Source: Gigaspora margarita (Eukaryota > Glomeromycota > Glomeromycetes > Diversisporales > Gigasporaceae). From it: a DNA stretch of 64,000 nucleotides. Position 1 is the first letter of the stretch, and each line of letters begins with the position of its first letter. The DNA lies in assembly GCA_009809945.1 (NCBI GenBank), contig WTPW01000065.1, positions 468,506 to 532,505 on the forward strand, written 5' to 3'. Positions 34,877 through 46,493 of the stretch are shown in pieces. The translations under genes were made by a program, and so were the position numbers. The notes below the pieces were generated by a model. That model was not told where the DNA came from, ran no database searches, and saw nothing but the letters and a program-made list of their open reading frames with translations.

Positions 34877-36690
34877 ACGTAACTAATGTACTACATAATT
34901 TCGATCAGTAACATACCGTCCGACTTAACTCAATTATGTCTGAATTACATTAAATATTATTGCCATGGCATTTTACGTATCCTGCATTTAATTAAAAAAT
35001 TTATTGGTGCCACTGATGATTGGAAAAAGGAATTCCTATAAGAAAACAGTCACGGAACAGATCGGAAAGTTTTTTTTTGAAAAAAATTTTTTTAAAATTT
35101 TACTATGTGAACAACCCCTCCTCCCCCTCCTGGAGGGGATAGGGGGGTAATGTAAAACACATAATCAACTTGGTCTGGCTTTACCATGCATATAGGTTTT
35201 GAGAAGTTCAACAGTAATAGATTTTTAATATACTAAAACGTAAATTGCGGTAAAAACCTCCCAATATTTATTGAATATAAAAATTAGTTTAAATATTATA
35301 TTTAATTTCGTAATTCAAAAACATTTTTACATCCTAAATTATTTACGATTTTAGACTGCCTAAGATACTTTAGCCATTTAAATTTACACCAAAGGAAAAA
35401 TAATTTAGACACCCATGTATACCCTTGTCGACAGAAATCGATATAGATAGAGAAATCAATAATTGAAAACTATCGATTTCTTCTATATTGATTGTTATAA
35501 ATGAGAGTTGCTAATCGATTAGTAACTCCATAAATAACCTATTTATCATTCCGAAAAATTCCTTAAGGAACTTTTTGCTGCTGCGTATTATAAGAACAAT
35601 TTGCTTGAATCAATTAAACTAGACATGTAATGTGAACTTAATATATAGGGATACGCGTTATTTCTGACGCGCAAGGACGTTATTTTAAAATAGCTTATGC
35701 AATTTTAGAGACGCGATTTTCGAAATAACACCCATACTCACTATTTCGAGAATTTACCAAAAGTAATGATAGCGCCACTAATATATCAATATATAAATTT
35801 TTTGATGTGAATTAACGAGCTACTGTAGTTGTTTCTTCAACATTTGTACGTATTCTTTATTGCTAGAGAGCATGTAGCATTAAAATGAGGGATCGTAGAA
35901 TAGAAAAAAAACTATGATAGGAGGTAAATTTGTCTCTTCCATATGTACAAACCAGTTATTCTGTTTCTAAAGAAATAAATTTTTATCTTACAATTCCAAA
36001 TTCATATAAATAATGAAGTGCCTGGAATTATATAAGTATCTTATTTTTTTTATTAAGAATTTGAATTTCTTATTCTTTAAAATAACATTTTAAATACAAG
36101 AATATTAGAGGGTTTCATTTCACAATTATCGCGTGATATTGCATCAATTCGATGACACACCATATGCCTTCAATTCATCAACTGAAAGTCGTATCGTATC
36201 GAGTCCATTTTATCTTTTACTACGTTTTTGCGTTAGCCTTTATTGATGTAGGGGCCTTAAAATTGTCCCTGTGCAGATATTTATTTATTAAGTTGTCACC
36301 TTTCGAATTGGGTATCTTTTTGCGCATATTAAATTTAATTGTTTTCCATTGACTACACTAAGCCACGTTTGATAATTTTTTTTTTAATTTCACTTATGCA
36401 ACAAAATCAAAAAAAAAATTATAAAAAGTTGTGCTTATAGAAAGGTTAAATTAATATTTTTAATAAGTTGGGACTTAATAAAAATATAAATTTTATAAAT
36501 TGTGATTATGGCTAGTGTGATTTTAGCCAGGTGTGACTGTATTTCTTTTCCAATCAACAATGGCGCCAATAAATTTCGAATTAAAACGTCATGACAATAA
36601 TATTTAATGTAATTCAGAAAGAATTGAGTTAAAGCAATAATTAAATGTTACTGATCGAAATTATGTTGTACATCGGTTACGCAAATTCAT
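34877..36690. repeat. Two inverted copies of a 150-bp block, with spacer
   Basis: 34880-35040 read in reverse matches 36545-36690: CAATAATATTTAATGTAATTCAG and GTTACTGATCGAAATTATG occur in both, in inverted order. The solo LTR stands at the outer edge of the left arm. The spacer (35186-36544) is AT-rich with no supported gene. Confidence 0.65.
35046..35180. mobile_element. Fragment of the GACCAACTTG-type element
   Basis: CCCCTCCAGGAGGGG-like palindromic C/G-rich part and the end AATCAACTTGGTCTGGC followed by TTTA match the right half of the family at 21400-22451 and 25299-25518, in inverse orientation. Only one end is present. Confidence 0.6.
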
Positions 36691-36841
36691 TTTTACTTTA
36701 TTTTATTAACCCAGTTTTATTTGTCTAATATGCATACATTTAATGGTCTACAAGATATGCAAGATGCCGTAATTGATATGATGATCATAGTACACATTTA
36801 TGATCTTTTTTAATGTTAAAGGTGAACATGTGTTGAATATC

Positions 36842-37075
36842 GGTATTAATTTATAACTTGTTCAAATTGATATATATAGCCGAATATTATTATTCTATTG
36901 AGAAACTTTTTATGCATAAAAAATCCTAAACACTTATATTTCTTGTTTATTTTGATATTTAAGATAGCTTAAGCAGGGGCTTGTTTATTTACCTAATGTT
37001 TAGACGTGTAACGTATGACATTTTTACGCAGCACTAATGAACCAATCATTTCTGCATTTACAGAAATAAGGTAGC
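36842..37075. repeat. Segmental-duplication block (partner 16625-16905)
   Basis: Collinear with 16625-16905 (GCAGCACTAATGAACCAATC in both). It lies about 3.5 kb upstream of the third kinase copy, against 2 kb for the partner; the solo LTR with SINE accounts for most of the difference. Confidence 0.75.
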
Positions 37076-37559
37076 TGCGCGACGCTGTCACGCAAAACCA
37101 GGAACGGAAGAATCAGTAGATCATATTAGAAGTTTTAAAAAATGTAATATTTTAGCAGTTTATTAATACTAACTAATAAATTATGTATACCTTAGTTTAC
37201 ATGTGTATTGTACAGAGTTGGCATATAACTAGGTCACATTAATAAATTTCGAAATGAGTCATACGAATTCATTAATTATATTAGTAGTTTAATTGGTCAT
37301 GTGCCAACACTATGTACATTTTTTAGTGTTATTGTTTAATTATGTTTAAAAGCTTAACTTATTCGGTATGATGATGAAATATGATATAGGAAGCATTTTA
37401 TATAGAGAACAAAGTTGTAAATAGCATTAGTAAATATTATAAAATATATATATATATATTTTTTTTTAGAAATTAAGCAGTATATAAATAGACAAAACCA
37501 GTATTACTATTGAAATTTGGGAGAGCGTCAGATTAGAGGGCCAGATTTAGGTTAGCGAT

Positions 37560-37927
37560 AGTGAACAAGAGAAGGAATACATAAGGTTGGGTTTATAAAT
37601 ATAATGAAATGGGATTCACGAACAATACAAAAATAAATGAAAGCCAAGAGATACGATAAATAAACATTCATTAAGAAAACTTTATTATAATAGAGGAATT
37701 ATTTAGATAATATCTAATGCTATCTAATACCTCATTCTTGCTCTCTCTATTATGTATAAGGGACAAAAACCTCTCAATACACAAAGAGCGAACACATCGG
37801 ACTTATATACATTTGTAATCTATATAAATTATTTACACCAATCAATTGTCAGCTTAACTTCCTTCTGCCTTACACAATCAATTCGTCATTGAGATACGGC
37901 AACTAAAAGTCTAATTGCCCTTCAACA
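37560..37927 (-). repeat. Possible degenerate LTR (Copia-like layout)
   Basis: On the minus strand: TGTTGAAGGGCAATTAG start, a TATATAAGTC TATA-like box, then ATAATAAAGTTTTC as a polyadenylation region, in LTR order. The 3' end and target duplication are not found, so this stays tentative. Confidence 0.4.
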
Positions 37928-38325
37928 CCTATAAACTTGATCGTAATATTACTTTGTGTGAGGGGCAAGACGATAATATTTAAACGTTTCGTATTCATTC
38001 GTCCCTAAAAGAAGCAATAATAATTTATACATAATCGATCTGTGTACAAAAGCGATGGCATGATGATTATTAATATAGACATTCGACGCATCACGATAGC
38101 TTTAATTAATTGTAGAACCCCAAGGATATCTAAATAAGGTAATAGGAGTAACATGTGTTACAGAGGTACAATTGAAAGGTTTAAGGATGATCGAATGTAA
38201 CAATGATCGATCAAATAAAGCAGGGGCAGAATAAGGAAATGCTGTGATTTTTGGGCGCAGAAATTTATAATAACACCGGTAAGATAAGAAATAAATCAAA
38301 TAAAATGAGGCACAACTTAAAACTT

Positions 38326-38894
38326 GAAATACTTGCTTAAAATAGTCCTTTTGAAGGGATAATCATGTACGAATGCACGTACGTACTTACGAAAGCCATA
38401 TCAAACCAGTTTAATATAAAATGCAAATCGGACCATCGCATTCCACAATGTCATGCAAAAATATAACCAATCAAAGAACCGTATTTGTTCACATCATTTC
38501 ACTCTTCAGATAACCATGCACTTCGTTGCACTCCGTTCCTGGTATAAAACAGAATTTCGACGTTTTTATAAAAAAGATAAAAAAAAAAAAAAAAACATTA
38601 CTGTAACCACATACCGGAACCCCTTAAACATCAACCCCCTACGCGATAAACAGGCGCGAAACGTAAACCCGAAATACTCACTTAAAAATAGTCCCCTTTG
38701 CAGGGACAATCACACACAAATAGCACGTACATACGTAAAAAAGTCATACCAAACCGGTTCAACATAAAAAGCAAATCCGGAACATCGCATTCCACAACGT
38801 CATGTGAAAACACAACCAATCAAAGAACCGTATTTGCTCACACCATTTCACTCTTCAGATAACCATGCACTTCGTTGCACTCCGCTCCTGGTAT
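38326..38894. repeat. 345-bp tandem duplication
   Basis: 38326-38545 is repeated at 38671-38894 at about 90% similarity (ACCATGCACTTCGTTGCACT occurs in both). Later changes in the second copy are often A/G. The open frame 38453-38767 crosses the repeat and shows no domain; not called as a gene. Confidence 0.8.
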
Positions 38895-38900
38895 GGCATG

Positions 38901-39342
38901 GGTCGATCGACATTACGATATTTCATAACTTTGAGCCAGTAGCGTAATTTTAGCCGGAATTAAAATTTGAATTGAGTGCATGTCGTGCATGTGATCGACA
39001 GAAAAAATCACATATACAGTATATCTTTTGATAGCGATATGCTAAAAATTCCGTTCGTTAGTGAAATATTCGCCATAGAATTATATAACAGATTAAATTG
39101 TTTTGGAGAATCGCATCTCTATAACGAGGGATCGCCTTAACGGACCCGCCAGCATTAGAGGGTATAGTGCAAAAATTAAGTATAATTCTACTAATGAACC
39201 ACAGATGCCAATAAAATAAAAATGGTTTAAAAAATAAAAAAATAAATTCTGACCCAAATTTTAGAAAATTTACGGCCTAATTATGTTAAAGCAGGCCAAA
39301 GTGTCACAAATTTTTGTGTGCTTATATCTATCCTAGTCATAA
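38901..39342. repeat. Dispersed repeat R, second copy, left part
   Basis: Matches 20839-21270 in the same orientation. It ends with CATAA, where the 4.4-kb transposon begins. Confidence 0.75.
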
Positions 39343-42300
39343 GGCCGCTTCTAGTTGATTAGTTGGTTAACGTCAATATTTTGGCTTCAGGCTTGGGGGG
39401 GGAGGGAAAATTTAAACAAACACATATTTTAAACAAATACATATATGCCACGGATAGTGATGTGCTATTTATATGATGTCCAAATTATTTTAGTGTACAG
39501 TACGTACAGTACGTATAGTACTTATATAATAAAGTTGCTTTAGTAATTAGGCCGCTTAAAGTTTATTAGTTGGTTTACGTCAAGATTTTTGGCTTAGGCA
39601 GGGGAGGAGGGGGAAATTTAAACAAACATAATAAGTAAACGCAATTGTAAAATTTTATTTAACCCATATAAATGACAATATTTATTGATTTATTCATATT
39701 AAGTACGAACTTTTTTGTTCGCTTGAAATACAATTGGTGCACNAGTAGACCATTCATGGCCATTNGCATAACATGAAGNGCATAATGGATAGATAGTTTT
39801 AAATTCTGATTTTAACTCATCAGATGGATCAATAATACCATCTTCAGCTCCACACCAGTAACATAAATCAACATCTTTCAAACGGCTTGAATAATAATTT
39901 CGTTCAATAGGTGAATCACAAGTAATATTTTGGTGTATATGAAGTTGATTAAAAAGCGGATGACTNTCTGGAAGAATTGGTGATCCACAACTATAGGATA
40001 TATTTTCAAAATATTGCACAACTGTTTGAGAATCTTCTTCATCTAAAGCTGTATTACTATAAATGCAACGATACTTTCCACAAAAGTCACAACAAATCAA
40101 AAGCCTAATTTTTGTATTTATAAAGATACCAACTTGAGATTCTTCATTTAAAATTTCTTGATGTAATAATCTGTAAGTTTTTAGTTGTGCAAATACTAAT
40201 TCAGATTCTTCACTCATTTGATCACGTTGTAAAGCTACATCTTGCAATGCAAGATTAATAATTGACATAATTCTCTCTGCTGGATTTGCCCAACTATGAT
40301 ATGGTGCAGTTCTAGCAGCTATTAACATATCAAAATTACCCTTAAGGAAAAGACATATTAAAGAAATTCGAACTGAACCAAATGTGCATTTATGATCTGT
40401 GTAAATCATTAGAATTTCAGGCAAGAACTCATCATAAAAAGAATTTAAATTATCATAAAATTCTGTACTATGTCGAAGAGCTGAACTAGGTTGAAAAACT
40501 GTATCTTTATATGCTACAAAAACTTGGCTATTATAAAATGAATCTGTAGGTTCTTCAGGTATTGTAGCTAATAACATTACTGATGGTGTTAATGATAACT
40601 TTGTAAAGTCATGATCACTTGCATTTAATATAGCTGAAATTGGGATAGCTACACTTTTATTTCGTACTCCAGTTGATGTTGCAACATCTTCACCAATAGG
40701 TACTTTATGCTTATCATCAGCAAATATTAATGCAGTATGTTCTTTAAATTTTACTGCAAAATTATGAAAATATTTAAATATTGCACGACAATAATGTGCA
40801 TCCGGATGTGATTTTCTAAGTTGTCTTGCTTGAACCTTGTATTTAATTTCGAATCGTCCAACATAATTTATACTAGATTTAATCCATGGATTTTTTGGAT
40901 AAAATTGCAAAGCAATCCATTGTTCAGAAGGAACTAAAAAATCTTCAATTATTTTTTCATTTTTTTTTTGATTTAGTCTCGAAACTATAATATCTTTTAA
41001 GTCTCGAACTGATATAAAAAGTGGCATATATAGTATAGATTCATGACATCTATCTTGAACTGCTGGTATATTCTAAGAAATATAACAGATAAATATTAAA
41101 TTAGTTAAATTTATTTTATAATATTATAAATAATAAATAATATATAATGGTTAACCTCTTCAAAGTATGNAGAAACTTCATCCCAAAATATATCAAACTT
41201 TGTGCCTTTAAATCCATTATTGGTTCGAAGGTCTACAATAATTTCTGGATCACCTAATTCCAACATAANCCTAAGTCGCTCATCCATTTGCCTTACTTTT
41301 TCTGTTATACCAACACTAGAATCACCAGTTAAATCATAATACAATAAACGCAAAACATTCNGTGTAATTCGTGTTAAAAGTGAGTACTATAAAATATAAA
41401 TAACTTTAATATTAAAATAATTTTAGTTCATTTAAAAATTATATAATTAAAAAAATACCCTTTCAAATATATTTTTTCTCATTCCACGAGTAAAATAATG
41501 AGGAAGTTTTTCTTGAATTTCAATTATTATTTTTGCTTGTAAATTATCTGATCTNTCATTGGGNTCCAAAGGAATGCGCCATATAAAATTTAANGTTCCA
41601 AGATAGTTACNATNATAATATCGATAAAGCATAATTGTTGAATCTAACTGTAAATTTTGAATAAAATTATATCNTTCATATTTATTTTGTGGCAAATATT
41701 CATCCAATAAAACAACCTCATAAGCATTTGTTTCANGAATTTTTGTAGCTAATGATTTATAACAATCTTTGAGATCTTGTCTAAAGCATTCTATTAGAAT
41801 CTTAATATCACTATTATCTAATGGATTACATGCAGGTTGCATAGCATTACGAATCGTATTAACACTTCTGTTAACATTTTCTAGATATTCCATATATTTT
41901 TGAACACACAAAATTAACATAAAAACCTCTCTTATAAATTCACTCCACAAATCACTTGCTGCCCAAGGTTGAGATATACAATTTTCAATGCCTTTTACTA
42001 ATAAATCTAGTTTAGAACNTTGCAAATTTCCTTTTTTATGATGAGATTCCTTTTTATAATACTGTTTATTCTGATATCATGTAAAGATAAAACAAATTCA
42101 GGAATTTGACAACCCCGATCTTGTAATTTCTGATGATGCTCATCAAGTTTCCAAAGCAAAGCATTAAGACTTTCTAAAAATCGCTTCCCTACAGTAGTTT
42201 CATTTCCATTTAACCATCCACAATTTTTTTCTCGCAATATAAATAACATATCATTATATAATTTATCCCGTTTGGTATTACCAGATTTTGGGGAGGAAGA

Positions 42301-43789
42301 AAACGTATACTAGACTGTTCCATCATGATATTAAATGCATTTAAATAATCGTTTGAGCTAGTTGATCTAGTTGATTGAATAGATCCATCACTAATGGTAA
42401 ATCGAATATGTGATACATTTCTTTCATCTTTTCGGCACAATGCCAAACTACTCTTAACTCTGGATGCAACTGTATTGTATTGTTTGTTTCCCACACAACG
42501 AACTTCAACCTTAACAATCTCACTACTTTTATACTCAATATCAGCTTGTTGTAAAAGGTCTTGAAAAGTAAGATCATCATATATTTCGAATAAAACATCT
42601 GATAATATTGTAGAAGGGATTTGGGACTCACGCTTAACAGTTACAAATAAGTACAGCATTATGAACAAATGTTTAGAAATTTGCATGTATACTGGTACAT
42701 ATATGTATGTACAATTTTAAAAAAAAATTAAGGGCTAATTTGAATGAATGAATTAATTTTGGATTGGTGTATAATTATTGTCACAAAACCTGTATCTTTT
42801 CTTTTTTTTATACGCCCCTAACCCCGCGTATAATTGTCGTAACCAACCAATTTCTTGTTACCTCCATGTCAATTCTACAATCTCAGTAACCAACGCTAAG
42901 CTTTTAAAAAACTTTATCGTAATAGGTATTCTATTCAAAATTCATGCAGTATCTTAAATCTGCTCAGAGGTTCTTATTTATCATATTTATATTTGCTTGT
43001 CTTTTAATATTTTGCTTTTCTAATGCATATTTTTTCCTTATGTGTCTATACTGATACACGATTTTCATGAGACATATTTATTAAGAACAAGTTTTGCTCA
43101 AGGTTATACAAGATTGTTATTTCTTACTTATCGTTATGCATTATTAATCAAATTACACAAAATCTGTCATCACCATCATTTAAACTGATAATTATATACA
43201 TTATATGATTTCTAACTACGTTACTTCGCTACGACTAAGCTTACGTATTACCCTTTGTTGGCCAGTGCTTTTTTTAACTATGCCTACGTAGTAGGCTTAA
43301 ACGCCTACGATACATATCTGAAATAATATTCTTAAGCCGCCTAATACTAGAAAGGTAAGATTAACTTGGCTATGGTGATACAATTATGGAAGGTATGTGA
43401 CAACTTAATGAATTAGACAAATATGGAAGTGAGAGACAAGGGAAGAATTATTCGTTACAATACATATGTATGTACTACCAGACTTACGTATGCTTCCAAT
43501 CTACCCCTGCAGTTCTTGTTCTGACACAGGATATCCCTTGTAACTACCTGGTTGCTCTTATAATCTATTCAAATTAATTTGTAAAAAAACTTTATTATAA
43601 AAATTTCAGGAAGTTTTTGTTATTTGTAATTTCAAATAAGTTTAAATGGACAAAATTAAAGCCCCTGATTAGTTGATTTTCGAGTTTGTGCATATAAATA
43701 ATACTAAATTTTGATTGGTGTTTATTTTTGGGGGCGGCAATCTGAGGAGGGGGGGATGACGTTAACCAACTAATTAACTTTAAACAACC
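39343..43789. mobile_element. 4.4-kb DNA transposon with a DDE-like gene, TAA TSD
   Basis: Left end GGCCGCTTCTAGTTGATTAG; right end, read inward, GGTTGTTTAAAGTTAATTAG; both go on with TTGGTTAACGTCA. TAA stands on both sides (39340-39342, 43790-43792). Repeat R at 21270 gives the empty site. A second left-end copy (GGCCGCTTAAAGTTTATTAG) at 39552, after a fragment of the hAT family, suggests a later insertion or duplication at this end. One multi-exon gene fills the inside on the minus strand. The 3-bp duplication and GG termini resemble PIF/Harbinger, but the protein does not look like a Harbinger transposase to me. Confidence 0.75.
39699..42686 (-). CDS. DDE-like transposase of an uncharacterised eukaryotic family
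   Basis: Exons 42686-41459 (with two 1-base frameshifts, near 42285 and 42050), 41386-41156 and 41072-39699; both introns are GT-AG and in phase 0. The N-terminal 400 residues have no domain I can name. The C-terminal part has a likely RNase H-fold triad: Asp in ALIFADDKHKVPIGE, Asp in MIYTDHKCTFGSV and Glu in SWANPAERIMSIINLAL. A cysteine-rich tail follows (CCDFCGKYRC, DLCYWCGAEDG and an LCxSC pair). I recall similar long uncharacterised proteins from sponges, cnidarians and fungi. Its place between matching inverted ends suggests it moves this element. About fifteen single N lie in it, so the frameshifts may be assembly errors. The start is uncertain. Confidence 0.6.
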
Positions 43790-44135
43790 TAAATATATAT
43801 ATAGATTTAAAAATTGAAGATAAGAAAACCTGTAATTTACGGTGAAAAGTTTGCCTTATACAAGTCACTCTTGTTATTGTGAAGTAGTCGGGACTATTAA
43901 TAAAAATTTTTTAAAAATTCACTATATCGAGAGTTTATTAGTAAATTCACTATATCGAGAGAATTTTATATAGACTGGTTTTGAACAAAATTTTCTAAAT
44001 CTTCACTATAACTATGTCTTCACTATAACGAGAGTTCACTATAACGAGAGTGACTTGTAAATTGATTTTTTGATAGCAATTTTTATTAAGTAGCGCCAAA
44101 AGTTAAATAAATAAATAGAATCAAATTACGACTAC
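43790..44135. repeat. Dispersed repeat R, second copy, right part
   Basis: Matches 21270-21396 (TTTGATAGCAATTTT, TAGCGCCAA, AAATAAATGAATAGAAT) but is interrupted by a MITE at 43861-44057. Confidence 0.7.
43861..44057. mobile_element. TA-flanked MITE (Tc1/mariner-like)
   Basis: 197 bp, ends CAAGTCACTCTTGTTAT and ATAACGAGAGTGACTTG, with TA on both sides. The uninterrupted repeat near 21325 (CCTAATAAATTTT) is its empty site. Internal CACTATAACGAGAG units are repeated. Confidence 0.85.
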
Positions 44136-44139
44136 TTAA

Positions 44140-45212
44140 CAGGCCCAGGACATGTCCCTTTCATTGTTGTTTATAATTAAAATTTTTAAAAAAACATATG
44201 AATTTACTATATAACTTTGAGCTAAGATTCTTTTAAATGTTACTTATTAACTTTAAATTAAATTTTTCGGGTATATAGAACAAGGGAAGAAGAAAAAATT
44301 GAGCTTAAAAATTGAATTAAAATTTTGTCAATTTTGCACAAAACGAAAATGTAACTTGGCTAAAATCAAATATTTTCCGATTTTAAGATGATGGATACAT
44401 GTAAAATCATGCTCTGAACAACTTTACTTAGTCGAAGAAAGTAGGTTACCTTGTAGGAAAAATGGGTTGTCTATGTGCTAAAGTTAAAATTTATTGTATT
44501 TCATAATACAACTTTTTTTTCTTATTAGGTAACCTACTTTGGGCTCTTAAGCAAAGTTGTTCGGCATGTAATTTTATATTACATTTGAAATTGATTCGCG
44601 TTTTTCGGGCTTTTACTAAGTGAAAAATGGGTTTAAAGTTGGAAAAAAAATTTTTTTCTAAAAAAAAAAATTTTTTTTTTTAGAAAGAAATTTTTTTTCC
44701 AACTTTAAACCCATTTTTCACTTAGTAAAAGCCCGAAAATCGCGAATCAATTTCAAATGTGATATAAAATTACATGCCGAACAACTTTGCTTAAGAGCCC
44801 AAAGTAGGTTACCTAATAAGAAAAAAAAGTTGTATTATGAAATACAATAAATTTTAACTTTAGCACATAGACAACCCATTTTTCCTACAAGGTAACCTAC
44901 TTTCTTCGACTAAGTAAAGTTGTTCAGAGCATGATTTTACATGTATCCATCATCTTAAAATCGGAAAATATTTGATTTTAGCCAAGTTACATTTTCGTTT
45001 TGTGCAAAATTGACAAAATTTTAATTCAATTTTTAAGCTCAATTTTTTCTTCTTCCCTTGTTCTATATATCCGAAAAATTTAATTTAAAGTTAATAAGTA
45101 ACATTTAAAAGAATCTTAGCTCAAAGTTATATAGTAAATTCATATGTTTTTTTAAAAATTTTAATTATAGACAACATTTTGAACCCCTGTAAAGGGACAT
45201 GTCCTGGGCCTG
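44140..45212. mobile_element. 1.07-kb near-perfect palindrome between TTAA sites
   Basis: It starts CAGGCCCAGGACATGTCCCT and ends with the inverse, with TTAA on both sides (44136-44139, 45213-45216). The arms, about 530 bp each, are almost identical: I see only a handful of substitutions plus about 14 extra bases (45181-45194 region) in the right arm. The centre (around 44680) is an A/T-run hairpin. No ORF. TTAA duplication points to piggyBac- or Kolobok-type elements; the fold-back form is unusual. Confidence 0.85.
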
Positions 45213-45615
45213 TTAAACATTAGAAGGATCTCGGTTTAAATTAGTATGAAGGTTAAGTTGTGAAGTTGATCTGACGCACCTCATGCAAACACATGCTTAA
45301 TGTCATTTAAATTGGTTATTTCAAGTTATATGAATTTTGATATGTAAAAATGGAATCATAATTATAAAATACAATAATTGACTACTTCTGATTATAGAGG
45401 CGTATGTAAGTTTAATTACATAATTTTACCTTTTTATGTAAAAAATTAAAGTTATATATCAAGTTAATGTTCTGGCTTTAATTCATTAGTTTAAAGGTGC
45501 CACAAAGATTAAATTTATTTTTTTGACAAATACTTTAAGGAAATTCCTGCTCAAAGATTATAGTATATGTAGTGATGTGCTACATATAGTACTATACATA
45601 CTGTACATTGTGATG
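45213..45615. other. Intergenic, with a fragment of the TAGTGATGTGC family
   Basis: Unremarkable AT-rich sequence. At 45571-45608 TAGTGATGTGCTACATATAG and GTACTATACATACTGTAC recall the ends and 9-bp repeats of the hAT-like element at 24754. No gene. Confidence 0.45.
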
Positions 45616-45763
45616 AACGGCTATAGATTTCCCACAAAAATATTAATAAATGAGTTTACCCCCTAACGTGACTTCACTCTAATCTCACCCTAACCCTAAG
45701 GGGTTGCATTGGATAAAAGTCACGGAAGGGGTAAAATTTTTTGTGGGAAAGTTACCACAGCTA
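45616..45763. mobile_element. Small hAT-like MITE, 8-bp TSD
   Basis: 148 bp flanked by TTGTGATG (45608-45615, 45764-45771). The inner inverted pair TTTCCCACAAAAA / TTTTTTGTGGGAAA and the pair around TTTACCCC / GGGGTAAA stand out; the outermost bases pair poorly. Confidence 0.65.
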
Positions 45764-45779
45764 TTGTGATGGGCTTCGT

Positions 45780-46493
45780 AGGACCCCGAATAATCTAAGA
45801 GAGGTTATATTTGAGGATTATAGTAAAAATTTTTTCTGTTAGCAGTTCTACTTTGGTATATATTAGCTACATTTCAAATATCAGGTACTAACTTTGGTAT
45901 CGTTTACCAATTTTCGAAATATAAGCTTTCAAAAAAAAAATTTCAAATCNNNNNNNNNNNNNNNNNNNNNNNNNNNNNNNNNNNNNNNNNNNNNNNNNNN
46001 NNNNNNNNNNNNNNNNNNNNNNNNNNNNNNNNNNNNNNNNNNNNNNNNNNNNNNNNNNNNNNNNNNNNNNNNNNNNNNNNNNNNNNNNNNNNNNNNNNNN
46101 NNNNNNNNNNNNNNNNNNNNNNNNNNNNNNNNNNNNNNNNNNNNNNNNNNNNNNNNNNNNNNNNNNNNNNNNNNNNNNNNNNNNNNNNNNNNNNNNNNNN
46201 NNNNNNNNNNNNNNNNNNNNNNNNNNNNNTCTAAAAAAAATAAAAATAAAAAAAACAGAACAAATGCTCTCTTAAAAAAACTGATGCTTACCATTTCCAT
46301 TACCACTTTTCAAATATAACATTTGAAAAATTACCCTGTTATCATTTTTTCAAATATACACATTTTGCCCATTACCTGTTTTCAAATATAAACTTTTTCC
46401 CAATACCTACTTTTCAAATATAACCTTCTTAAAAAAATGGCCCTCTGTTAGCAATTTTTCAAATATGACATTACATAGATTGTTCGGGGTCCT
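45780..46493. mobile_element. AGGACCCCG element with tandem-repeat core and gap
   Basis: The ends AGGACCCCGAATAATCTA and TAGATTGTTCGGGGTCCT are inverted. The flanks GGCTTCGT and GGCTCTGT agree in six of eight bases, suggesting an 8-bp duplication. The inside is a TTTTCAAATATAAC-type minisatellite (clear at 46300-46480) in which the assembly breaks. End sequence resembles 61507-61803. Confidence 0.65.
45950..46229. other. Assembly gap, 280 N
   Basis: Undetermined bases inside a TTTTCAAATATAAC-type tandem repeat; the true length is unknown. Confidence 1.

Noticed and set aside
38453-38767. Open frame of 104 codons
   Set aside because: It crosses a 345-bp tandem duplication, includes a poly-lysine A-run and shows no domain.
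45929-46319. Long open frames on both strands
   Set aside because: They consist mostly of undetermined bases.
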